Assembly: GCF_024741135.1 (NCBI RefSeq)
Contig: NZ_JANSUY010000004.1
Location: forward strand, 294,094-358,093
DNA from: Aquiflexum gelatinilyticum
Lineage (GTDB): Bacteria; Bacteroidota; Bacteroidia; Cytophagales; Cyclobacteriaceae
Direction: 5' to 3'
Length of the DNA stretch: 64,000 bases
Below the pieces are notes generated by a model, which made no database searches, was not told the DNA's origin, and was given only the letters and a program-made list of their open reading frames with translations. How positions within the stretch are numbered: the stretch's first letter is position 1; each line of letters starts with the position of its first letter. Position numbers and translations under genes: made by a program. This document shows, piece by piece, positions 42,509 to 51,852 of this stretch.

Positions 42509-45271
42509 ATGAGAATTTTTCCAATAGCATTTTTTTTGATTTTGATTTCATTAACAGGTTTTTCACAAACCACGGGGACAATAACAGGAAAAGTTACGGA
42601 CAGTAAGACCGGAGAACCGCTCCCATTTTGTAATGTTTTTATCAACAATACTACACTGTCTACCGTCACTGACATGGACGGGACCTTCAGCTTGGCAAAT
42701 GTTCCAGAGGGAGAAGTGGAAGTTGCCTTTTCTTTTATTGGCTATCAGGCCTTACAAAAACCCGCTTCCATCAAACCTGGCGGACAATTTATTCTTAATG
42801 TGACTTTGGTTTCCTCTGAGCAAGAACTTTCAGACGTCGAAATCAAAGCAACGAGAGATAAGGCTTGGGAAAGAGAATTAAAAAGATTCAAAAACCTGTT
42901 TTTGGGAAATGACAACCTCGCTGCACAATGCGAAATCCTCAATCCTTGGGTTATTGAATTTCCCGAAGACAATTCTACAAACAGCTTCCGGGCCACCGCT
43001 ATCCAACCTATAGAAATCAAGAATAATGGACTAGGATATAACCTCACTTTTGATCTCAGGGAATTTTATTTTACGCCGCAATACTACATCATCGCAGGAG
43101 CCACAAGATTTGTGGAAATGGATACCAGTGTCCAAACCGTAAAACAAACTTGGGGTAAAAACCGACAAGAAACCTACAAAAAGTCTCCCGCAAACATGTT
43201 TAGGGCCATGATCCAAAACTTACATAATCAGGAGGGATTTATGCTTTATGGAAACAAACCTGGCGGATCGGAAACATTGAATATGCGGTCTGATGTTTTT
43301 TCAAATGAACTGGGAAAATCCGTCATAGTCTATAACCCTGAGAACCTTGTGACTCCAGGAAGAAGGCCTGGCGAGTATAGAATTTACCTTAAAGGCAGGA
43401 TCGAGGTCCACTATGAAAAAGGCTACAGCACCATCAATACCTACAAGGATGCACCATATCCCATATCATGGATAGAAGTCAACGGCAATTATGTCAATGT
43501 CAATTCAAACGGCATTGTCCTGAACCAGAAAGATGTGACCTTCTCCGGTGATATGGACAAAAGGAAAGTGGCTACCCTTTTGCCAATGGATTATTCTCCT
43601 CCATTTTCATTGGAATCCAATACCCAAATGGCAAAAGATGCCAATGGCCTTCAAGAGAAAGTTTACCTTCACTTGGACAGACCATTTTACTATCAGGGTG
43701 ATCAATTATTTTTCAAAGCTTATCTGAACTACACCAATCCAACGCTTAAGAAGGAACTAAGCAAGATTTTGTATGTAGAATTGATTTCTGAGAATAGGGA
43801 TGTTATCATTCAGAAAAAACTGAAAATTGAAAATGGACTCGCTGTCGGAGACATATTTTTACCTGACACACTCAATCAGAAGCAGTATTATTTGCGTTCG
43901 TATACCAATTGGAATAGGAATTATGGTCCTGACGCTTACTTTGTCAAAGCACTGCCGGTCCTGAGTCATTTTGACAGGATTACAGAAACCGTTTCTTCTG
44001 AAGAACCCATTTCGAAGATTGAGGCCATTTTCAAACCGGATAAAAACGAATACCGGACCAGGGAGAAAGTCAGCTTGACGGTTGAACTGAAGGATCAAAA
44101 CGGAAATCCTGTTGCTGCTAATCTTTCAGTAGCTGTGACTGATGATTACTTGGTCACTCCTATTTCCTTGAATCCAAACATTATTAATGGATTGGCCATA
44201 AAAGAAGTCCCCAAGCACATTTCTACAGAAAAATTTACCTACTCACTTGAAAAAGACATGAATGTATCGGGACAATTTTTCAATGAAAAAGGAAAACCTG
44301 AATCAATGCCTTTTACTGCCTATTTCAATAATTTTTCAGCTTCTCTTGAACTTCAGTCCGATGCGGAAGGCAAATTCAGTCTCGAGGACATGGACTTCTA
44401 TGGGCCCCTTGATTTTACTTTTATGGCCTTGGACAAAAAAGGAAATTCATTTGGAAAATTTCAGATCATCACGCCATTGAAACCTCCCTTTTTTGTACCT
44501 GAATCGGTAATCATGCCAAAAATAACGGGTACAAATGAATCAATTTTTTCAAAAATCGAAGAAAAGACAGTGGAACTCGAACAGGTAATTGTGAATGAAG
44601 ACGAACCCAAAGACAAAACAATGGCCATATATGGAAAAGCAGACCATGTCATCCAAGGAGACGTTCTCATGCGGGGAGGTAATTCTACCGATCTTTTGCT
44701 AAGTCTAAAACCATACGTTCCTGGTATGAATGTCAATTCCTTTGGTCAGGTAACTTTAAGGGGAGGTGCTACCTCAGGTACAAATTCATTGGAACCCATG
44801 GTAATGGTGGACGGTGCTATCCTTCCGGGCAATAGCGCCGCTTCGAACATCAATTCCATCAACCCAAATGATGTAGAAAGAATCGAGGTGGTGACAAGAA
44901 TGGCTTCCATAATGGGTGATATGGGAAGAAATGGCGTCATCGCCATTTACCTCAAAAAAGGAGGGCAACCTTCTCCTATTCTAAATGCTTCTTCAGCTAA
45001 TACGAACACCCTTGTCATTGAGGGATTTTCGGTTCCCAATAATTTCTATAGTTTAAGCCATGAAAATGATCAGGAATCTTTGCCGGTAGGAGCAGATGAG
45101 CGGGCTACGCTATACTGGAATCCATATCTGATCACTGACGGTGAAAATGGAAGCCTTCTAATCGAATTCTTTATGAATGACATACAAAGTCCCAAATCTA
45201 TAATTATCGAAGGAATATCGATAGATGGAAAACCGATCAAGGCAAAATATAGTCTCCCAGCAGGAAAATGA
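42509..45271 (+). CDS. Outer-membrane-associated protein with regulatory, MG2-like and TonB plug domains but no barrel
   Basis: 920 residues. Signal peptide (FLILISLTGFSQ), carboxypeptidase-regulatory-like domain (about residues 22-110, TGTITGKVTDSKTGEPLP), a DUF-like middle region, a macroglobulin MG2-like segment near residues 384-500 (KVYLHLDRPFYYQGDQLFF), another beta domain, and a TonB plug domain near 700-815 (DVLMRGGNSTDLLLSLKPY, VMVDGAILPG, NDVERIEVVTRMASIMGDMG, GVIAIYLKKGG). Only about 105 residues follow the plug, too few for a TonB-dependent barrel. This combination is known as a hypothetical type in Bacteroidota; role unknown. A small barrel protein is encoded 42 bp downstream. 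Confidence 0.85.
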   Translation: MRIFPIAFFLILISLTGFSQTTGTITGKVTDSKTGEPLPFCNVFINNTTLSTVTDMDGTFSLANVPEGEVEVAFSFIGYQALQKPASIKPGGQFILNVTLVSSEQELSDVEIKATRDKAWERELKRFKNLFLGNDNLAAQCEILNPWVIEFPEDNSTNSFRATAIQPIEIKNNGLGYNLTFDLREFYFTPQYYIIAGATRFVEMDTSVQTVKQTWGKNRQETYKKSPANMFRAMIQNLHNQEGFMLYGNKPGGSETLNMRSDVFSNELGKSVIVYNPENLVTPGRRPGEYRIYLKGRIEVHYEKGYSTINTYKDAPYPISWIEVNGNYVNVNSNGIVLNQKDVTFSGDMDKRKVATLLPMDYSPPFSLESNTQMAKDANGLQEKVYLHLDRPFYYQGDQLFFKAYLNYTNPTLKKELSKILYVELISENRDVIIQKKLKIENGLAVGDIFLPDTLNQKQYYLRSYTNWNRNYGPDAYFVKALPVLSHFDRITETVSSEEPISKIEAIFKPDKNEYRTREKVSLTVELKDQNGNPVAANLSVAVTDDYLVTPISLNPNIINGLAIKEVPKHISTEKFTYSLEKDMNVSGQFFNEKGKPESMPFTAYFNNFSASLELQSDAEGKFSLEDMDFYGPLDFTFMALDKKGNSFGKFQIITPLKPPFFVPESVIMPKITGTNESIFSKIEEKTVELEQVIVNEDEPKDKTMAIYGKADHVIQGDVLMRGGNSTDLLLSLKPYVPGMNVNSFGQVTLRGGATSGTNSLEPMVMVDGAILPGNSAASNINSINPNDVERIEVVTRMASIMGDMGRNGVIAIYLKKGGQPSPILNASSANTNTLVIEGFSVPNNFYSLSHENDQESLPVGADERATLYWNPYLITDGENGSLLIEFFMNDIQSPKSIIIEGISIDGKPIKAKYSLPAGK

Positions 45272-45312
45272 TTTTTGCTCAGATATTGAAATTCTAATCC
45301 CTATTTTTGGCA

Positions 45313-45975
45313 ATGCAAAAATTAATCTTCACCATATCCATAATTGCACTACTTAGTTTGCCAATATTGGTCAATGGGCAGACAAGTTTTGGAATCAGGG
45401 GAGGATATTCCGTTTCATCCATGTCTTACAGGTATTCTGCAGGAAGACCGGCAGTAAGGACCGGCGGTATTTCTGCCCCTACTTTTGCTTTTGTCATGGA
45501 ACATTTTGCAGGAAAAAATGCCGGAATCCAGATTGAGATCCAATACCTTACATTAGGGTATATCCAAACTGATACCTTGCTTGTAGGTACCAATCAAACA
45601 GAATTGAATTATTTGAAAATGCCGGTACTCTCTAACTTTTATGCCGGGAAAGGTGGAAGATTTCACATCAAAATCGGCCCACACTTTGGTTATTTACTGA
45701 ATGCAACCGATGTACAGAGAGATTTTGAAGGCCCTCTTTTCTTGCCGACATATGGGACGCCGGAGGATAATCCCAGAAAGTTCATGTATGGACTTACAGC
45801 CGGAGCAGGACTTTCCAAATTATTTGGAAAAAGTACTTTGGAAGCTGATTTGAGGTTTTCGTATGAATTTGGCAGACCTGAAACTTTAGACCGGATTTTT
45901 GATATGAATTCTACCAATATCGAACTTACTTTGACCTATTTGTTCCGAGTTGCAAAATTGAAAACCCAAAAATAA
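45313..45975 (+). CDS. Small PorT-like outer-membrane barrel protein
   Basis: 220 residues from ATG 45313 (an in-frame TTG lies 6 bp upstream). Signal peptide LIFTISIIALLSLPILVNGQ, then FGIRGGYSVSSMSYRYSAG and repeated alternating strands such as KNAGIQIEIQYLTLGY and GGRFHIKIGPHFGYLLNA, ending in LTLTYLFRVAKLKTQK. The pattern is that of the PorT-family/outer-membrane beta-barrel (OMP_b-brl) group. It follows the plug-domain protein after 42 bp and may be transcribed with it. Ligand unknown. Confidence 0.8.
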   Translation: MQKLIFTISIIALLSLPILVNGQTSFGIRGGYSVSSMSYRYSAGRPAVRTGGISAPTFAFVMEHFAGKNAGIQIEIQYLTLGYIQTDTLLVGTNQTELNYLKMPVLSNFYAGKGGRFHIKIGPHFGYLLNATDVQRDFEGPLFLPTYGTPEDNPRKFMYGLTAGAGLSKLFGKSTLEADLRFSYEFGRPETLDRIFDMNSTNIELTLTYLFRVAKLKTQK

Positions 45976-46033
45976 AAAACAAAGGAACTTATCCCTTGTT
46001 TTGGTGGTATGTAAGTAGTAAAACAAATCAATT

Positions 46034-46618
46034 ATGCTGCAAGCTCAAAAAAGACCGGTCCATATCTATATGGAGGCTAATCCGAATCCCAATTCTTTGA
46101 AATTTGTAGTAAATTTCATGTTGACGGATGAAGGTGTAAGCTTTGATTACCCTGATCAATCAAGCACGGAAACTTCACCTTTGGCCAATGAATTATTTAA
46201 TTTTGCTGCCGTAGACAGAGTATTTATCACAGCAAATTTTGTGACGGTCACCAAAAAAGAGGATATTGATTGGGTTGAAATCCAGGATATCATTCGTGAC
46301 CATATCAAAAAATACCTGGAAGCAGGAAAATCTGCCGTCGTGATGGCATCATTTGAGAAGGATCCTCTTTTCAATGAAAATGATTCTGAAACCGTAAAAA
46401 AAATCAAAGGAATCCTTGATGAATACATCCGGCCTGCAGTCGAGCAAGACGGTGGTGCAATCGTTTTTCACAGTTTCAATGAAGGAATTGTAAAGGTACT
46501 GCTTCAGGGAAGCTGCTCGGGATGCCCATCAAGTACGATTACACTGAAAGCAGGAATCCAAAATCTATTGACTCGAATGCTTCCTGAGGTCAAAGAGGTT
46601 CAGGCGGAAGGAATTTAA
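46034..46618 (+). CDS. NifU/Nfu-family iron-sulfur cluster protein
   Basis: 194 residues. The N-terminal half is the Nfu N-domain (VHIYMEANPNPNSLKFVVNF, IDWVEIQDIIRDHIKKYL), and the C-terminal half the NifU-like domain with YIRPAVEQDGGAIVFHSF and the cluster motif LLQGSCSGCPSSTITLK, CxxC at about residues 155-158. Nfu proteins carry assembled [4Fe-4S] clusters to target enzymes. No suf or isc genes are nearby. The stop codon abuts the next gene, which is probably coupled. Confidence 0.93.
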   Translation: MLQAQKRPVHIYMEANPNPNSLKFVVNFMLTDEGVSFDYPDQSSTETSPLANELFNFAAVDRVFITANFVTVTKKEDIDWVEIQDIIRDHIKKYLEAGKSAVVMASFEKDPLFNENDSETVKKIKGILDEYIRPAVEQDGGAIVFHSFNEGIVKVLLQGSCSGCPSSTITLKAGIQNLLTRMLPEVKEVQAEGI

Positions 46619-46627
46619 TTGTTCCCG

Positions 46628-47704
46628 ATGTTGCGAGGAAATTGGACCTGGACATTATTGGGCCTGATCAGTCTTCTGGTCAGGCATTTTGCAATTAAAT
46701 ACCCCGAGAAAACCGAAGCAATTTATTCGAGGTCCTTTTTTCCGGGAATCAGGAATGTCATTGACCTTTCCCTATCTCTGCTTCCTTTTGCTACGGTTTA
46801 TGTATTCATCGCCTCCCTCATATTTTTCATCGGTTTTTATTTCTACCGCCTAAATCAAACTCAGGGTTGGAAATATAAATTAGGCTATTCCATCAGGTCT
46901 TTGTTCAATTATTTGGGAGCAATAGTTTTCTTCTTCCTGATACTTTGGGGTTACAATTACCAAAGGATTCCGATTTTCCAACAAGTTGGTCTCAATCCGA
47001 TTCCACTCAATGAGGAACAGCTGATCAAGGAAACTGAACTCACCCGAAATATCCTAAGCCAGCTTCGCTACAATATTGAGGAAGATACCATAGCCATAAA
47101 AAAAACCATTGAATATCCGGACCTGGAAAAATTGGTCAGGGCCAATATGCGGGAAAACCTCTATTTATTGGGACTGAATTTTACTGGCAATCCAAGGACA
47201 AAGCAATTTTATCCTGCGGGATTCATGAGAAAAATGGGCATTTTGGGAATCTATTTCCCTTTTACAGGTGAAAGTTATATCGATCCGACATTGCATCATC
47301 TCGAGAAACCATTCACTATCGCACACGAAATGGCGCACAGTTATGGCGTCACGGATGAAGGGGAGGCTAATTTCATCGCCTGGGTTATCTGTTCCAATTC
47401 TGATGATCCCTTGTTGCAGTATTCCGGACAACTCAGGTTGTTGAAATACCAAATGAATGACATGTATAGGATGTCCAAAGATTTATTCAAAGATTTTTAT
47501 AAAACTTTGCCACCAGGTATCCGAAATGATCTGATTTCTATCCAGAAGGAAAATGAAAAAATCAAACCTTTGAACCTGGAAATCAGTCGAAAATCAAATG
47601 ACCTTTTTCTAAAAACCCAAGGTGTCAAAGCCGGCATCAACAGCTACCAACAATTACCCATGTTGGCCTTTGCCTGGAGAAACAGTCTGAAGGATGGATT
47701 CTAA
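46628..47704 (+). CDS. DUF3810 membrane protein with HExxH motif
   Basis: 358 residues from ATG 46628 (a TTG just after the nfu stop is in frame). Two or three N-terminal transmembrane helices (LLSLLPFATVYVFIASLIF, LFNYLGAIVFFFLILWGY), then a soluble domain with TIAHEMAHSYGV (HExxH, about residues 235-246) and DEGEANFIAW, as expected for a zinc metallopeptidase-like active site. DUF3810 proteins are widespread in Bacteroidota and their substrates are unknown. It converges with pdxJ, with only 3 bp between the stops. Confidence 0.87.
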   Translation: MLRGNWTWTLLGLISLLVRHFAIKYPEKTEAIYSRSFFPGIRNVIDLSLSLLPFATVYVFIASLIFFIGFYFYRLNQTQGWKYKLGYSIRSLFNYLGAIVFFFLILWGYNYQRIPIFQQVGLNPIPLNEEQLIKETELTRNILSQLRYNIEEDTIAIKKTIEYPDLEKLVRANMRENLYLLGLNFTGNPRTKQFYPAGFMRKMGILGIYFPFTGESYIDPTLHHLEKPFTIAHEMAHSYGVTDEGEANFIAWVICSNSDDPLLQYSGQLRLLKYQMNDMYRMSKDLFKDFYKTLPPGIRNDLISIQKENEKIKPLNLEISRKSNDLFLKTQGVKAGINSYQQLPMLAFAWRNSLKDGF

Positions 47705-47707
47705 ATC

Positions 47708-48424
47708 TCACACTTCTAACTGTCTCCTATACATCTGAATGGTATTTTCCAATCCAAAATACAGCGCATCGCAAATCAGCGCATGACCTATGGAAACCTC
47801 ATCCAAAAATGGAATACTTTCCTTTAGAAATTTTAGGTTGTGCAAATCCAAATCATGACCTGCATTCAGACCAAGTCCCAACTCTTTGGCCAACAAAGCC
47901 ACTTCAACATATGGCCTAATAGCTTCCTCTTTGTTTGAGGGATAAGCCGTAGCATAAGGCTCTGTATACAACTCAACCCTATCAGTTCCGGTATTTTTTG
48001 CCGGTTCAAAATATTTGGATTCGGGATTGATAAAAATGGAGACTCTAGTACCCGACTCATGCAGCTCAGCTACAATGTCTCTAAGCAGGAGTTGATGCTT
48101 GATGGTATCCCAACCACTACTGGAGGTAATTGCCTGAGGCGGATCCGGAACCAATGTTGCCTGGGCGGGCCTGACCAACCTGATCAAATCCATAAACCTT
48201 TGGTCAGGGTAACCTTCAATGTTGAATTCTGTGGTAACCACTTTAGCCAGATCGATGACATCTTGATACCTGATATGTCTTTCGTCTGGTCTTGGGTGAA
48301 CGGTAATCCCTTGTGCGCCAAAACGCTCAGCATCCAAAGCCACCTTTACAACATTCGGATTATTGCCTCCACGTGCATTCCTGAGGGTGGCGATTTTGTT
48401 AATATTTACGCTCAGTTTGGTCAT
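47708..48424 (-). CDS. pdxJ: Pyridoxine 5'-phosphate synthase
   Basis: 238 residues, normal length. TIM-barrel motifs: [89 protein letters not shown] and [18 protein letters not shown]. PdxJ condenses 1-deoxyxylulose 5-phosphate and 3-hydroxy-1-aminoacetone phosphate to PNP in vitamin B6 synthesis; the first substrate is shared with the MEP pathway (see ispF). It is divergent from yqeY with a 61-bp shared regulatory gap. Confidence 0.97.
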   Translation of the reverse strand: MTKLSVNINKIATLRNARGGNNPNVVKVALDAERFGAQGITVHPRPDERHIRYQDVIDLAKVVTTEFNIEGYPDQRFMDLIRLVRPAQATLVPDPPQAITSSSGWDTIKHQLLLRDIVAELHESGTRVSIFINPESKYFEPAKNTGTDRVELYTEPYATAYPSNKEEAIRPYVEVALLAKELGLGLNAGHDLDLHNLKFLKESIPFLDEVSIGHALICDALYFGLENTIQMYRRQLEV

Positions 48425-48460
48425 TTTCCTAGATTAAAAGATAATTTTGTGACAAATTTA
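48417..48460. promoter_or_regulatory. Divergent promoters of pdxJ and yqeY
   Basis: On the plus strand TAATTTTG (48442-48449) with TTG 22 bp upstream (48417-48419) would drive yqeY. On the minus strand TAAATTTG (48460-48453), with TTG 18 bp upstream, would drive pdxJ. The two -7 boxes are only 3 bp apart, so RNA polymerase binding should be mutually exclusive. Confidence 0.55.
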
Positions 48461-48485
48461 CACCTATAACACAAAGAACAAGACA

Positions 48486-48935
48486 ATGGGTTTAAAGGCA
48501 AGTGTAGAAAGTGAAATAAAAAATGCAATGCTCGCAAGAGACAAAGACAGGTTGAGGGCATTGAGGGCTATCAAATCGCTGATCCTCTTGGAAGAAACAA
48601 AAGAAGGAGCAGGCGCTGAGCTTTCCAATGAAGATGAAATGAAGCTGTTGACCAAAGCTGCCAAGCAGAGGAAGGATTCAGCAGATATTTACAAGCAACA
48701 AAACAGAGAAGACCTCTATTCAGTCGAAATGGCAGAACTGGAAATTATCAGTGAGTTTTTGCCGAAGCAGTTGACTGATGAAGAACTGGTGGAAGAATTG
48801 AAAGCCATCATTTCTGAATCCGGAGCGACCGGGCCTAAGGACATGGGAAAGGTGATGGGCATTGCCTCTAAGGCCCTCGCTGGAAAAGCCGACGGAAAAG
48901 CGATTTCACAAAAAGTCAAGGAACTTTTATCCTGA
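48486..48935 (+). CDS. GatB/YqeY-domain protein
   Basis: 149 residues, typical YqeY size. Helical N-domain KASVESEIKNAMLARDKDRLRALRAI and the C-terminal domain with AELEIISEFLPKQLTDEEL, SGATGPKDMGKVMGIASKAL and KADGKAISQKVKELL. The domain is the tRNA-binding tail of GatB; the stand-alone form has no settled function. It is followed by cvpA after 6 bp. Confidence 0.95.
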   Translation: MGLKASVESEIKNAMLARDKDRLRALRAIKSLILLEETKEGAGAELSNEDEMKLLTKAAKQRKDSADIYKQQNREDLYSVEMAELEIISEFLPKQLTDEELVEELKAIISESGATGPKDMGKVMGIASKALAGKADGKAISQKVKELLS

Positions 48936-48941
48936 TAAGCC

Positions 48942-49487
48942 TTGAATATCCTGGATGTATTTATAGTGGTTTTTTTGGCTTTGGGTGCTTACAGCGGATA
49001 CAAGGAGGGATTGTTTATAGGTCTGCTTTCTATAGTGGCATTCATATTTGCCATTATACTTGCCTTTCATTTTATGAATTGGGGGGCAAATCTTCTTGCC
49101 AAACAAGTAAATGAAATGACATTCCTGTTGCCATTTGCAGCATTCATTTTGATCTTTTTGGGAGTGATACTGATCATCAGGGGCTTGGCATTTTTGGTGA
49201 AGAAGACTTTGGATTTTACCATATTGGGTGCTGTGGATAATATGGCAGGAGGGATTTTGGGGTTATTCAAAACAGTCTTTATTCTCAGCTTTTTTGTTTG
49301 GCTGGCAGATTCATTTGACTATTCACTACCCAAGGATTGGACAAAAGATTCCAAGACCTATACCTACCTCGAGCCGATAGCGCCCGTTTTAATCGATGCA
49401 TTTGATGGCTTTACCCCTATTATCAAAAACACCATATCTTCGATTCAAGATTTGGTGAAAAATACAGCAGATGGTCTTGCTGATTGA
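48942..49487 (+). CDS. CvpA-family membrane protein
   Basis: 181 residues from a TTG start at 48942 (NILDVFIVVFLALGAYSGY, the typical CvpA N-terminus; no upstream ATG is suitable). Four transmembrane helices follow (LSIVAFIFAIILAFHFM, LPFAAFILIFLGVILII, MAGGILGLFKTVFILSFF). CvpA is linked to colicin V production and purine biosynthesis regulation in E. coli. The 3' end overlaps the pabA-like gene by 17 bp, so their translation is linked. Confidence 0.85.
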   Translation: MNILDVFIVVFLALGAYSGYKEGLFIGLLSIVAFIFAIILAFHFMNWGANLLAKQVNEMTFLLPFAAFILIFLGVILIIRGLAFLVKKTLDFTILGAVDNMAGGILGLFKTVFILSFFVWLADSFDYSLPKDWTKDSKTYTYLEPIAPVLIDAFDGFTPIIKNTISSIQDLVKNTADGLAD

Positions 49488-50055
49488 CAATTTTGATTCA
49501 TTTTCCCATATTCTTGCAGATTATTTGCGACAGACTGGGATTGAGTTGGAAATAGTCAGAAACGATGTTGACTTAGAGCAACTCACCTCAAAATCCTGGG
49601 ATGGTCTGATTCTTTCACCCGGTCCTGAATCCCCTTCAAAAGCTGGGAATCTTATGAAAATTCTCGATTGGTATGTGGGTAAGATCCCTATTTTGGGTAT
49701 TTGCTTGGGTCATCAGGCTATCGGCGAGCACTTTGGAGCGCAATTGGTAAAAAGTAAAAAACCAGTACACGGGAAGGTTCACTCTGTTTTTCAGACTTTG
49801 CAGAGCCATGAAATCCTGAAAGGATTACCTGAAACTTTTTCAGTTACAAGATACCATTCCCTAGAAATCAAAAATATTCCTGAATGCCTTCAAATACTTC
49901 TGCAAACCGGCCAAGGTGAAATCATGGCCATGGCTCACAAAACAATGCCTATCCTTGGAATCCAATATCATCCGGAGGCTTATCTGACTGAATTTGGAAA
50001 AGAAATAATAGAAAATTGGCTTAGCTGTAGCAAAATCGATTTTAGGATTACATAG
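49471..50055 (+). CDS. pabA: Aminodeoxychorismate/anthranilate synthase glutamine amidotransferase subunit
   Basis: 194 residues from ATG 49471, within the end of cvpA. Class I amidotransferase: MVLLIDNFDSFSHILADYL, GLILSPGPESPSKAG, the nucleophile in ILGICLGHQAIGEHFGA (Cys near 79), and ILGIQYHPEAYLTEFG (His-Glu of the triad). It supplies ammonia to PabB for p-aminobenzoate or to TrpE for tryptophan. No pabB or trpE is nearby, so which partner is used is open. The gene is not part of a trp operon here. Confidence 0.9.
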   Translation: MVLLIDNFDSFSHILADYLRQTGIELEIVRNDVDLEQLTSKSWDGLILSPGPESPSKAGNLMKILDWYVGKIPILGICLGHQAIGEHFGAQLVKSKKPVHGKVHSVFQTLQSHEILKGLPETFSVTRYHSLEIKNIPECLQILLQTGQGEIMAMAHKTMPILGIQYHPEAYLTEFGKEIIENWLSCSKIDFRIT

Positions 50056-50141
50056 GTTGTTTCTGTAATTACCGATACTTTCAAACTTGTTGCCTTCTCC
50101 CTTCGTTTTATATTTCGAATCCTATTTAATATATTTATTGC

Positions 50142-50807
50142 ATGCAGGCCTACGAATTTATCAATAACCTCATCCCTCCTTTGAAACTCAAAGACAAGGT
50201 CAAATTAGCTTTGAACTGGATGGAAGAAATCAGAACGGATATTCTGCCTGTAGTAGAAGACAGCAGGTTCTTGGGTTTTATTACAGAAGATTTGGTTTTT
50301 ACCATCAACAACCCTGAAACAAGCATTGCGGAAATTTCCCTAGACAACGTTTCTTGTTTTGTTTACCAAGACAAGCATATATATGATGTTATCAAAGTCG
50401 CTTCCGAATTTCATTCCAATATGATAGCGGTGGTAGATAGAGAAAACAATTACCTTGGTGTGGTGACTATGGAAGATGCCATCAGCGCTTTTGCAGATTC
50501 TCTTTCTATTCAATCCAACGGTGCTGTCTTGGTTCTTTCTATGAATATGACCGATTACAGTCTGTTTGAAATAGCCCGGATCATTGAATCCGAAAACACG
50601 AAAATATTGAGCAGCTTTTTATCAAGCGACCCGCTTGATGACTCCAAAATTAAATTGACATTAAAACTGGATAAAACAGAGCTCAGACATGTCAAAGCCA
50701 CGCTGGAGCGGTTTGGCTATCGGATTCTTGACCATTTCCAAGAGGAGGAAGGCATCAGCGGTGAGCAGGAACGTATTGACAATCTTTTCAGATTTTTACA
50801 GATCTAA
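50142..50807 (+). CDS. CBS-domain-pair protein
   Basis: 221 residues. Two CBS domains occupy residues 1-125 (RTDILPVVEDSRFLGFITEDL and HSNMIAVVDRENNYLGVVTMEDAISAFA); the rest is an ACT-like alpha/beta region (MTDYSLFEIARIIESENTKIL, DKTELRHVKATLERFGYRIL). CBS pairs bind adenosyl nucleotides as regulators. It stands 12 bp before nadK and belongs to a cluster order common in Bacteroidota. Confidence 0.88.
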   Translation: MQAYEFINNLIPPLKLKDKVKLALNWMEEIRTDILPVVEDSRFLGFITEDLVFTINNPETSIAEISLDNVSCFVYQDKHIYDVIKVASEFHSNMIAVVDRENNYLGVVTMEDAISAFADSLSIQSNGAVLVLSMNMTDYSLFEIARIIESENTKILSSFLSSDPLDDSKIKLTLKLDKTELRHVKATLERFGYRILDHFQEEEGISGEQERIDNLFRFLQI

Positions 50808-50819
50808 TCCTATCCTTTA

Positions 50820-51695
50820 ATGAAAATCACTTTACATGGGATAGGTGTTCAAAAAGAGTTTCTTCCTCAGATAGGGTTTCTGTTCAAAGTCCTAAGGGAA
50901 AAAAACGTTGACATCAACCTCACGGAATCCCTGCTAAAATCACTCAAAAAAAATGGATTCCCGACAAAAGGTCTACAATCCATCAATCAAAATGACACAA
51001 TCAAAGATTCGGATTTTGTAATTTCCATCGGTGGGGATGGTACTTTGCTTGATTCCGTTTGTCTTGTCGGGGAAAATGAGATCCCTATCCTAGGTGTCAA
51101 CACCGGTAGGTTGGGTTTTTTGGCCACTGTAGCAAAAGAAAACATTGAAAACAGCATTGGGGAATTGATTTCCGGCTCCTATTCCATCGAGTCTAGGTCT
51201 CTGTTAAAACTAGAATCAGATATTCCCTTATTCAATGGTCTAAATTTCGGATTGAATGAATTTACCATTCACAAGCGGGACACTTCCTCCATGATTACTG
51301 TACATACCTATATCAATGACCTCTACCTCAACAGCTATTGGGCGGATGGGTTGATTGTGGCAACACCCACAGGATCTACGGGATACTCCCTGAGCTGTGG
51401 TGGTCCGCTGATTACTCCTGGAGCTAGAAATTTTGTCATTACTCCTGTAAGTCCGCATAATCTGAATGTCCGTCCGATAATTGTCTCAGATGACAATGAA
51501 ATCAGCTTTAAAATTGAGGGAAGGAGTGAGAAGTTTTTGATTTCGTTGGATTCAAGGTCGACTCCCATTGATGCCAGTGTAAAATTGAAAGTGAAAAAAG
51601 CTGAATTTTCAGCAAAATTAGTCAAATTCGCTACCTACAGTTATTTCGATACCCTTCGCCAAAAACTCAATTGGGGATTTGATATGCGGAATTAA
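50820..51695 (+). CDS. nadK: NAD kinase
   Basis: 291 residues, usual size. The ATP-NAD kinase signature GGDGTLL appears in VISIGGDGTLLDSVCL (about residues 65-80), and the second motif WADGLIVATPTGSTGYSLSCGG lies near 171-192 (WADGLIVATPTGSTGY). NadK phosphorylates NAD to NADP in the cytoplasm. It starts 12 bp after the CBS gene. Confidence 0.96.
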   Translation: MKITLHGIGVQKEFLPQIGFLFKVLREKNVDINLTESLLKSLKKNGFPTKGLQSINQNDTIKDSDFVISIGGDGTLLDSVCLVGENEIPILGVNTGRLGFLATVAKENIENSIGELISGSYSIESRSLLKLESDIPLFNGLNFGLNEFTIHKRDTSSMITVHTYINDLYLNSYWADGLIVATPTGSTGYSLSCGGPLITPGARNFVITPVSPHNLNVRPIIVSDDNEISFKIEGRSEKFLISLDSRSTPIDASVKLKVKKAEFSAKLVKFATYSYFDTLRQKLNWGFDMRN

Positions 51696-51791
51696 AAGAT
51701 TGTCAGCTATTTATTAGGCTGTAACATCCAATATAACAGTGCCTTATACGGTTTTAGTGCACCTGATACACTTCTTATCATTAACAAAAAT

Positions 51792-51820
51792 TAACCCCGC
51801 AAATACTTATACGGGTTTTT
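51792..51820 (+). terminator. Possible terminator between nadK and the DUF6089 gene
   Basis: AACCCCG and CGGGTT, 12 nt apart, give a 6-bp stem with one bulged C, followed by TTTTTATAT. It lies about 30 nt before the next start, so it may instead be a leader hairpin. Confidence 0.4.
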
Positions 51821-51852
51821 ATATCGTTGTCTAGTTCATAAATTGCATCGTC

